In this document: positions 11,175 to 18,858 of the stretch, in pieces
Position numbering within the stretch: the stretch's first letter is position 1
Layout of the letters: each line of letters begins with the position of its first letter
NCBI GenBank assembly: GCA_917880885.1
Contig: OU862909.1
Span: forward strand, 32,238,405 to 32,302,404
DNA from: Limnephilus marmoratus
Taxonomy: Eukaryota; Arthropoda; Insecta; Trichoptera; Limnephilidae
Length of the DNA stretch: 64,000 bases
Direction: 5' to 3'
Program-made: the position numbers and the translations under genes
Notes under the pieces: model-generated
Databases searched by the model: none
Seen by the model: only the letters and a program-made list of their open reading frames with translations
Told to the model about the DNA's origin: nothing

Positions 11175-11322
11175 TGTTGCCATGGCGAGGACTGGCTCCG
11201 GAAAGACGGCCTGCTTCGTTCTTCCGATGCTGGAGAAACTTCTGAGCTCTCCGGGAAAAACATCTGCTGTCAGAACTGTTAGAGCACTGATTCTCACTCC
11301 AACCAGAGAATTGGCATTACAT
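11175..11322 (+). pseudogene. DEAD-box RNA helicase exon fragment (DDX54/Dbp10-like)
   Basis: An open stretch encodes [17 protein letters not shown] (Walker A, motif I) and, 20-odd residues on, [13 protein letters not shown] (motif Ia). The combination [13 protein letters not shown] is typical of DDX54, the nucleolar helicase of 60S ribosome biogenesis. A possible splice acceptor AG lies at 11173-11174. At the 3' side the frame ends in TGA (11323-11325) with no plausible donor at the usual exon end, and no Q-motif, DEAD or motif III exon is visible on this strand. The fragment starts twelve bases after a foldback element and is enclosed by the inverted 1.23-kb pair. Best read as a captured or orphaned exon; a real exon of a gene with distant partners is less likely. 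Confidence 0.65.
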
Positions 11323-11774
11323 TGAGTTGGTAAAACGATATCCTGTTTTATATGACATGAGTTTAGCTTTATACAGGGTTCATACTGTGAGAAATAATGC
11401 ATGGGAAGAATAAATAAAAATAATGGGTTTTAGTAACCCAAAAATACATATGAAATCCTTCATTATCTTGAAGTAAGTCTAGATACGGAGTATGATATTC
11501 ACCACACATACTTCTCTTTTGATTTATTTCATGTACCCAGAAACGCCTAGTTATTCTCTTTAGTTAGTCGTTTAAGTATCATATATGTACCCAAAGTTTG
11601 CATCAAATCTTCTTCAAAGTCTGACTCGTTATTTATTAAATCCATAGTACATAACCGTACACTTCCACTGCTGTTAGCTAACTGTATTCAGAAATTGCTA
11701 GTATGTCGTGGCGTCGCGTGTTGGTAATGTGCACGGTGCATATCGGGTGTTGACACGTTGCGTCGCGTCGGGTT

Positions 11775-12167
11775 TTAATAATGTGTTTCCGCCTTAATGT
11801 TCTTCCCTTTACAATATCTTAAAAAATTCATTATTACTAAAATTAAAATTAAATACTCTATTCTCCGGATGCGTTCTTCCATGTTAAATATCTTTTCATT
11901 GAAGCAGCGAGAAATGTTGTCTAGCTTCCCTTCCAGGTGTGTCCTCATGTCACTGATGCTTTGACAGAGGTCATCAATTCCGCCGTTTGTTTCAAAAGAA
12001 AAACTCTCCGGACTTTCACCAGTGTTTACGAGAGCCACTCGTAGCCGCTGTTGCAATACACTCTTCGTCCCCGTTGTCTCCAGGTCACGTTCCTCGAGTT
12101 CCCGCTTTAGTTCCATTACCTTTAAATCCATCAATCTATTTTTCTTGGTTGCCATTTTCCTTGTCAC
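11775..12167 (-). pseudogene. SAP-domain retroelement gag-like fragment
   Basis: The first 40 residues hold a SAP-like helix-extended-helix (DLKVMELKRELEERDLETTG, then KSVLQQRLR), as found at the N-terminus of gag-like proteins of some insect retroelements, followed by a coiled-coil-like stretch with DMRTHLEGKLDNISRC. It ends after 130 codons without a zinc knuckle or pol. The upstream side is cut off 25 bases before the second 1.23-kb element, which probably inserted into it or its leader. A small host SAP protein is the alternative. Confidence 0.5.
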
Positions 12168-12191
12168 CGTATGATCGTCAAACTATTTATA

Positions 12192-13416
12192 GTAGGGGAG
12201 GCATTGACGCTAAATGGGTAGTTACTCGAGCGTCGTGGGGACCTATTGGATTGCAAAGATTAGATGCTAAAAAGAAAAAAAGTTTATATGATGTATGCCA
12301 TTCCAGTGGTGGGGAGAGCGAGTATAAATTTTCAAACATGTAAAAAAAATCGTCACCATGACATACTCGAGCTCGTCAGATTTTAATACCGTATACGCCC
12401 TACGTGTTTCTGATAACGGGAAGATATTAATCTGACGACTTGAGTGGTGGGGGTGGCCGTATGAAGAGGTAGAAAATTGAAAAAAAATTGATTTATTCGA
12501 GCGTGTCAGATTAAGGTAATGTGAGTTAATTACATGCATAAAAGTTTACATTTCAATAATCTGACGATTTGGACGTAACCTAAACTCATGGCTGATTTTT
12601 AAAAATGTAAAAAAAAATCGTGACCTTGACTTACTCGAGCTCGTCAGATTTTTATACAGAAGGTTCAGCATGATGTCCTTGTTGTGCTGACCAATAATCT
12701 GACGATTATGTGGAGGGATTTTCTTAATCTGACGGTTTTAAAAAAAAAAGATTTTTTTTGTTGTTTTTATTACTGAATAGAACAATGAACAAAAAATAAT
12801 ATGGGTATAATGATAAAAAGAAATATTTTATTTATTAAACTTCTTTACAAAATTAATTAACCAAAGCGTTGTAAATCTACGAATGCGAACGCGCGACCCA
12901 ACGGTTAATTAGGCTCTGGCTGCGACCATTGACGTATAATGGACAGAATATATCTACCTAGAGAACAAGCGCCCGAAGGGAACCGAAGCGCGGAGGGGAA
13001 ATACGAAGTTTGGCCACTTCGGCATGTGGAAATCGTCAGATAATATTATTTCCATGATCCTTACATTATTTCCTTCAAAATAAAAAAAAAATTAACCGCG
13101 CTCGAGTAAATCCATGTGACGTTTTTTTTTTGCAACTTTGTGACTCGCTAACTTTCTTACGTTACGTTCAAATCGTCAGATTATTGAAATGTAAACTTTT
13201 CTGCATGTAATTAACTCACATTATCTTAATCTGACACGCTCGAGTAACTACAGGTATCGATTTTTTTTTACTAATCTGATCGGTTGTCCTAGCCGCACCC
13301 ACCAATATTATGGGTTCATATATGGTGGTAGTCCATAACAAGGTCATGAGGTATCTCCCCTTAGTTAATCTGACGCGCTTGAGTAAATCCCAAAATCCCT
13401 GCTTCGCCTCCCCTAC
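12192..13416 (-). mobile_element. 1.23-kb element with CTCGAG...GTCAGATT repeats, copy 2
   Basis: Inverted copy of 8271-9497 with the same GTAGGGGAGGC terminus and TA flanks (TATA here). Length differs by two bases and only isolated substitutions were noticed (for example CTCAAG versus CTCGAG near the 13100 end). A 90-codon ORF is identical in both copies, but with no known motif it is judged non-coding. Confidence 0.8.
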
Positions 13417-13421
13417 TATAA

Positions 13422-13466
13422 CGCGGTTCAGTCACTAGCGCAAGTTGCGCTAGTGACTGAATCGCG
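13422..13466. repeat. Near-perfect 22-bp hairpin
   Basis: TTCAGTCACTAGCGCAA at 13427-13443 is followed after one G by its exact complement; five more outer bases pair with one G-T wobble. It lies just outside the second 1.23-kb element. Confidence 0.9.
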
Positions 13467-13860
13467 GTAGGGATTGGAAATACGCGAGCGGGCGAGCGAC
13501 GGAGTATGATAGGTGTGGCGAGGGCGGCTGCGGGGCGTGGAGGCGCGCTGTGTGCTGTGTGTGAACACGCTCTTGCATATCGCTAGCCATATATTCCAAT
13601 TGGGAATGTACGGCGAGCGATAGGCCGAAATACGCCATCCCACGCATATTATAGCTGTGTGTGAACACGCTCTTATGAAACTTCCGAGCACGAGCGCGAG
13701 ACCCTTGTGGCTAGCAATGACGTTTTCGTACGTAGAATATTTAGGTAAATAGGAAGTAATTTCTTGTTATCATCTGTGACTTTTTTGTCACGATTGGCCG
13801 CCCCTAATATCTGGCCGCCCTAGGCCCGGGCCTACATAGGCCTAAGGGCAAATCCGCCTC
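13467..13860. other. GC-rich transposon fragment
   Basis: Contains two copies of GTGTGTGAACACGCTCTT (about 13557 and 13656) and, at 13795-13853, GGCCGCCC...AAATCCGCCTCTG, which resembles the inverted terminus of hAT elements of the ZMYM-related type. No gene was seen. Confidence 0.45.
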
Positions 13861-14005
13861 TGAATATATACATTTATATATTTATAAAAGATTAGTTAAA
13901 TTAAATAATAATATAAAATAATATTTCAGCAATTTCTTCCCAAGCAGCTTTTCTGATCAAATGATCCTTATACTCTTTACACTTTGTATCGTATAAATTT
14001 TTTCT

Positions 14006-14690
14006 TTGACGCACAAGTTCAATAAGCTCCATTTTTCAGAAACAACAAGCGTTTGCTATTTGTTTACGTCGTTAATGACGCACCACAAGCCGCGTTGGCA
14101 TAGAAACACATTTGTGTGTTGTGTTGTGTCGCGCCATACCCCCCTCCACCGCTCTGGCGTGATCGGAGGCGAGCAGTCGACGCCACGGCAGAACGCGTCC
14201 CGACTCTCCACAACCTACAAATATGTCTCTAACCATAATAAATGTATGAAACTGATGTGCTTCTGGCGCGCCACGACACTCCACAACAAGGGCGGATCCA
14301 GGATTTGTTTCTGGGGGGGGCACAAGGGGCGGACGGGCAAAAAAATCAACAATTCAGGATTTTTTCTGGGGGGGGGGGGGGGGGGGGGGGCACAAGGGGC
14401 GGATGGTTACAAGTTCAAGTATATATAGGAAGATTTATGAAAGTGTCAAAACAATAGAAAAATTAAATTATTATTTTTAATTTATAAACTAACGTTTAAG
14501 ACAAGATTTTTATGCATAGCACAAAGGGTAACAATTATTATAAGCAATATACACCTAGCGAGAGATTTAGTACCTACTAACAATACCTCCCTCACAAAAA
14601 TAAAGTTGGTTGTTTTCAGGTGGAAAAATGTAATAATCAGTAATTGTTGAATGAAACACCAGTATATATTGAATTATTTGGCGGGTATTA
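14006..14690. other. No gene; hAT-like end and poly(G)
   Basis: The 140-codon plus-strand ORF runs through a GGGCGGATCCAGGATTTG terminus-like motif and poly(G) runs (about 14312 and 14370-14390), so it is not coding. Confidence 0.45.
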
Positions 14691-14695
14691 GATAA

Positions 14696-14768
14696 GCCGC
14701 GATAACTCAGTGGTCAGAGCATCCGACCGGCAATCAGAAGGACACGGGTTCAAGTCCCGTTGGCGGCA
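14696..14768 (+). pseudogene. tRNA-like sequence, probably a SINE head
   Basis: A 73-base stretch starts GCCGCGATAACTCAGTGG and has a perfect T arm (ACGGG/CCCGT around TTCAAGT) and a mostly paired acceptor stem. The D stem begins with A instead of G, the anticodon stem has a mismatch, and the anticodon loop CCGGCAA lacks U33; the nominal anticodon would be GGC (Ala). These defects favour a tRNA-derived SINE or pseudogene. Confidence 0.6.
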
Positions 14769-15048
14769 AGTATCTTTTCTCGGAAGATTTTTTAATGTAG
14801 GTAAATGAGTGTTTCAGGCTGACAATTATTGCTTATAATAATTGAAAAATTAAATGTTTAATAAATACAGTTTCTGCTTCTAAGTATGTACTGTGATGCA
14901 GTCCTGGATTTGTCAATAGGCCATATAGGCCGCGGCCTAGGGGCGGCAGAGTTCAGGGGGCGGCGCTCGCTCTGGTGAGCCGTTAATTTTGTGTACGATT
15001 ATACTTAAACAGTAACAAAATATAGAGTTTTCTATCTATTAACCTTAA

Positions 15049-16037
15049 GACGCCCAGTGGTCCCGTACGGGACCGCGGATTTTTTTCGTTCAATGCCCAA
15101 CGGTCCAATACGGAACCGGTGCGGTGATTGTGATGCAAATATTTCACAAAAAAATGCTTTGGCAGTGGGCTATCTTTATTGCACGAGGTGAGAAATAGGT
15201 GTAGGACTTCGTATTTTTAGTAATTTTCATGAATTTTTTTAACACATGAGGAATACGTATATTTTATTTGTACCTACCTTGCGGTCATTTTACACATACA
15301 TATTCAAGAGTATATTCTAAAATTTTCAAATATTTTCCTCAAAAAATAACGGAGATATCAACTGCCGCGCATTGTAAGTCGCCACCCGGCTGGACAATTT
15401 GTGGTCAACTCCTGGAGGTCACAATTTTCATCGAAATCAATTTTTCAAAAAAATGTAGTTTTTTATTAGCGTTTCTTCTATTTGAACCTCACTTCTTACA
15501 AAAAAATCGAAAATTAATATTTTTTCGATAAGTGTGAAAATTGAGTACCTACTCACGATTTTTTAACATTATTTTAAACGTTTTTTTGCCCCAAAAAAAA
15601 TAATTCAAATAAAGATATTGTTTAGGATTAAATAGAGCGCATTTATATAAAGAAACTTTGACCTTAGTTTGATAACGATTGATCAAAAACTGTAGGAGCT
15701 AGAGGTTACACAAATTCGAAAAAAGTAGTTTCGAGAAAAATGCGTTTGAAAATAAGAGTGGCAGTAAAATAGTGATAATTCGACTGAGAGATACTCACTC
15801 AAACGCATATAACTTTTAAATGGCATGAAATTTTGGTTTGAAATTTTCAGAAAATATTTTTGAATAGATCTACCATCGATTTATGAAGAAAAAACAATTT
15901 TTGAAGCCTCCACGCCTATTTCCCCCCTTAAAGGAACCTTTAGACGCCCAGTGATCCCGTACGGGACGGCGGATTGCGTCGTGCAGTTATGGTGCGATTA
16001 TTTCACAAAAAAATGTTTAGGCAGTGTCTACCTTTAT
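15049..16037 (+). repeat. Direct-repeat pair with GTCCCGTACGGGAC palindrome
   Basis: A block starting GACGCCCAGTGGTCCCGTAC at 15049-15180 recurs at 15943-16037, both running into ATTTCACAAAAAAATG and a CTTTATT end. The spacer is 0.76 kb and AT-rich with no ORF of interest. It could be a nested insertion with repeated ends; the palindrome and a TTAACCTTAA-like lead resemble piggyBac-type termini, but this is not established. Confidence 0.55.
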
Positions 16038-16389
16038 TTGGCTACTAATCGTATTTTGGAATGCTATTTTGGAAAGACTAAATAAAGTGAGTGCTCAAAT
16101 TTAGAGCTCATCTGTTGATGTACTGACGGTATCTAATTTTTATGGATCTCTTCTCGAGTATATTATACCAGAGCAAGAAAACTTTGATTATTTCGAAGAA
16201 AGTGCAATTGAAATGAGCACACTTTAGCAATATCACAGCGACATTCATAGTAAGGTGACCCTAAGAGAAAAAACTTTATAGACGAAACATCAAATGAGGA
16301 TTTTGAAACAACTTCCTGACTGAGAACTGAATTAGAGGTAAGGCATATGCGAAGGCATAAGGCATAATATGAAGGCATAATACTTCAAA

Positions 16390-16800
16390 GAAAAAAATCA
16401 TTTAAAAAAAATGGGTGAATTTTCATCACAAAGAGTCTCAGAAAAAACTCAGTCTCTTGGGCAATGATTTTGAAGACGATTTAGTTCAGGAATGGGTACA
16501 CTTTCAAGGTCACATTTACTCTAATAAGATGGCAAAGAAACCTGAATCTACATCATTACTAAATCTTTTTAAGGAAAGTTTTTGAGAAAACTGTGCAACG
16601 TTTACCCAAACTTGGATATAGCTCTCCGCGTTGCACTTTGCACTCCGGCCACAAATTGTTCTGGAGTTTTTCCTGTTTAAAACGAATGAAGAAATACCAA
16701 GGTCAAATAAAAAGGTCTTCATTATCGCAAGAAAAACTTTACTCTTCGGATCTTCTATGCATAGAAGCAACTATGAAGCTATTATAAATGATTTTGTCAA
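16390..16800 (+). pseudogene. hAT transposase C-terminal relic
   Basis: Shifting frames give FKESFLRKLCNVYPNLDIAL, then KRMKKYQGQIKRSSLSQEKL and DLLCIEA. This is the order of the hAT C-terminal dimerisation region in ZMYM/DUF4371-type transposases (leucine-rich ALRILLTLP, SFSKLKLIK, SQERL, LLSIE). Many stops; not functional. Confidence 0.7.
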
Positions 16801-17053
16801 ATAAAAAATCCGTAAAAAATTGTAATTCTTGTTTCGTGTTGCACTTTTGTTTTACAAATAATTAATTCTTTATTTCATTTTTGAATACCTACCTAACCTA
16901 TGTTTGAATATTTATTTTTAAAATAATTGTGCGTCACCTAATAAAAGTCTACAAGTGAGTGATGATAGGTGGCAACCTTTAAGAAGGAGGAAGGGGTGGC
17001 GCAATGAAGTGGCCTATACCAATGAAAAGTGTAAATACGGCCCTGCTGTGATG

Positions 17054-18060
17054 GAATCTCCACAGTACACAAAAATTATTACCCTAAATACGCCTATGCT
17101 CCACAACACACAAGTGTGTTTCTGCCTTTAGTCTTTTTATAGGCGAAAATAGCCTAAATTTGTTGAGAAATTTTTATGTCTAGCTAAGGCCCCCCCCCCC
17201 CCCCACCCGCTGGTGCCACTCATGCTAGCTACGCCAGTGATTCTGGGCATTTCTTGATTAATCATGAAAAATACTTAATTTCGTTTTCTTCGCAGTAAAT
17301 TTCCAAAAAAATCTTTTTTTAAAGCCTGAACGAATGAGAAAATAATAATAAAAAAATATGCTAATTTCAATAAAAAAAAAAATTTTTGGAGTTGGAACTT
17401 TTGGGGATTTTCAACTTTTGTTGTGGTTATTTTCGAACGGAAACTTTGATGAACGGGGAAAAAGGTATTTTTAAAAATTTACTTCTAGCAACACGGGCGA
17501 TAACTGTCAACGTTATCTTATCATTCATAACAATAAAATAATAAAACACACACAAAATTAATTTATTGTCCGACTCCGACCTTTGCTACTTGGGTTGGGA
17601 ACTACTACCTACTCACCGAAGGTATGCATAAAAAATGTTTTCTCATTATTAATGATTGTCTACTGTTTACCGATTCTGTTTTCCTATATTTTCACCTTCC
17701 TCCGACATGGGGTCTCTTCGAGACCCAGGTTTAATCCTTCCTTTCCTTTACAATACCATAAACACAGCATCCACAACGATGACATAAGCCCCGAGAGAAT
17801 CTCCAAGGCCGTTGTGGAAAAATAATTTGTCTTAGCACTATTTCCAAATAATTTTTGTAAAAGGTTTTCATTTTCAATGTTTTTGTACTTCAGGTCACTG
17901 TGGGGTTGTTTCATGCGTGATTTAGCCGAATGTATATTTTGTTATAACTTCATATTTTTAACTACTGCCTAGCATTTATAATTGTTATTTCCTGTTTTTA
18001 ATGTTTTTTTATTTATTTCTTGCTAGAGCAATCCCGATGAGTTACAGAACTCATTTTAGG
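17054..18060. other. AT-rich intergenic stretch
   Basis: Holds a poly(C) run near 17191 followed by a GCTAGCTACGCCAGTGA hAT-like end, and at 17696-17826 a weak, 3'-only match to the CCCGGG-type retroposon. No gene recognised. Confidence 0.4.
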
Positions 18061-18061
18061 G

Positions 18062-18310
18062 ACTCCAGATACTAATATCTACAGCCTGTATGTCGGACGA
18101 ATATCTACAGCTCATATGTTGAACTAATATTTACGAACTTCAGAGTGTTGACTAATATCTACAGAGCGTAGGTTGAACTAATATCTACAGAGCGTAGTTT
18201 GGACTAATCAGCTAAATGTGTCCAATAGTCCGATATTAGGGATTTTTACATACACACTTACATAAATCAAGTTTTTTAAACTGCATACGCAATATTACAT
18301 TATTCCAATA
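18062..18310 (+). repeat. AATATCTACAG repeat family, copy 1 (5' part)
   Basis: Imperfect tandem units near 30-36 bases contain ACTAATATCTACAGAGCGTA. The segment to about 18305, including TCCAATAGTCCGATATTAGG, matches 45097-45302 closely. The inverted right half seen in the second copy is missing here. Confidence 0.8.
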
Positions 18311-18460
18311 TGCTTAGGGTTGCCATCCGTCCGGGTTTCGCCGGATTTGTCCTAGTTTAGAGGGCGTCCGGGGAGCGTCTGGGAGGGGTTTCATTTGATG
18401 TCCGAGTTTAAAAAAAAAATTTAAAGTCTTAAAATATAAAGTCAAAAATATACGTTTGCC

Positions 18461-18490
18461 CTGAGGAAGGAACGGTCGTTCTGAAAGCGG
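18461..18490 (+). ncRNA. Degenerate hammerhead-like motif
   Basis: CTGAGGA, a short hairpin with arms GAAC/GTTC, then CTGAAAGC: the core of a hammerhead ribozyme is CUGANGA, stem II, GAAA, so the spacing fits but the fourth base pattern (CUGAGGA) needs checking and stems I and III are only three or so pairs. Such motifs occur near Penelope-like and other retroelement ends. Weak candidate only. Confidence 0.2.
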
Positions 18491-18504
18491 TCGGCTTAAT
18501 ATAA

Positions 18505-18858
18505 AAGTGGTTCAAACAAAGTAACATTGTTGATTTTTACAAATTCCTTTTAAAAAGGGAAGATATTATATATTATAAACTGAATTCTGAGATTATATCT
18601 CACATCTTCGAATTCAAAAATTATTGTAAATTTAGTGGGCCCATTTTTTATGAAAAAATGAATAGCCATACAATTATCAAAATGATGAGCTTAACAAGGG
18701 CGCATATAAAAAATGAGATCAATAAAATATCAGTCTACAATTTTGAGCACCCACATCCATCAGAAAAAAACCCAAAATATATTCATTCATCCATTCCTAC
18801 ACAAACCCGAGATGACAGGAACTCACCTTATCCGAAAAAACAAACTATTTTTTTATGA
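18505..18858 (+). CDS. ORF1 remnant or leader frame of the non-LTR element
   Basis: The frame is open from a TAA just before 18505 to the TGA at 18856-18858; the first ATG is at 18658 (66 codons). Its stop overlaps the ATG of ORF2 as ATGA, the arrangement used for stop-start coupled translation in some non-LTR elements. The peptide is rich in Lys, Asn and Ile, with no zinc knuckle or RRM. It may be the 3' end of a 5'-truncated ORF1 or a chance frame. Confidence 0.4.
   Translation, partial: KWFKQSNIVDFYKFLLKREDIIYYKLNSEIISHIFEFKNYCKFSGPIFYEKMNSHTIIKMMSLTRAHIKNEINKISVYNFEHPHPSEKNPKYIHSSIPTQTRDDRNSPYPKKQTIFL

Larger units (their letters stand above)
14899..17045 (+). mobile_element. hAT element (ZMYM-related type) with 8-bp TSD
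   Basis: The element starts CAGTCCTGGATTTGTCA and ends TGTAAATACGGCCCTG, diverged inverted ends, and is flanked by perfect 8-bp duplications CTGTGATG at 14891-14898 and 17046-17053. A broken transposase C-terminus lies at 16390-16800. The 1 kb between 15040 and 16040 holds a separate repeat. Confidence 0.85.

Noticed and set aside
11987..12343. 118-codon plus-strand ORF
   Set aside because: Runs antisense across the gag relic into a transposon; no motif.
9150..12539. Identical 90-codon ORFs at 9150-9422 and 12267-12539
   Set aside because: Identity reflects the duplicated element; the peptide is low-complexity and read through the CTCGAG repeats.
8271..13416. Simple assembly artefact for the inverted pair
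   Set aside because: The copies differ by substitutions and two bases in length and have different flanks with TA borders, so two real insertions are more likely; not fully excluded.
14696..14768. Functional tRNA-Ala(GGC)
   Set aside because: U33 missing, anticodon stem mismatch, wrong D-stem base; SINE-like context.
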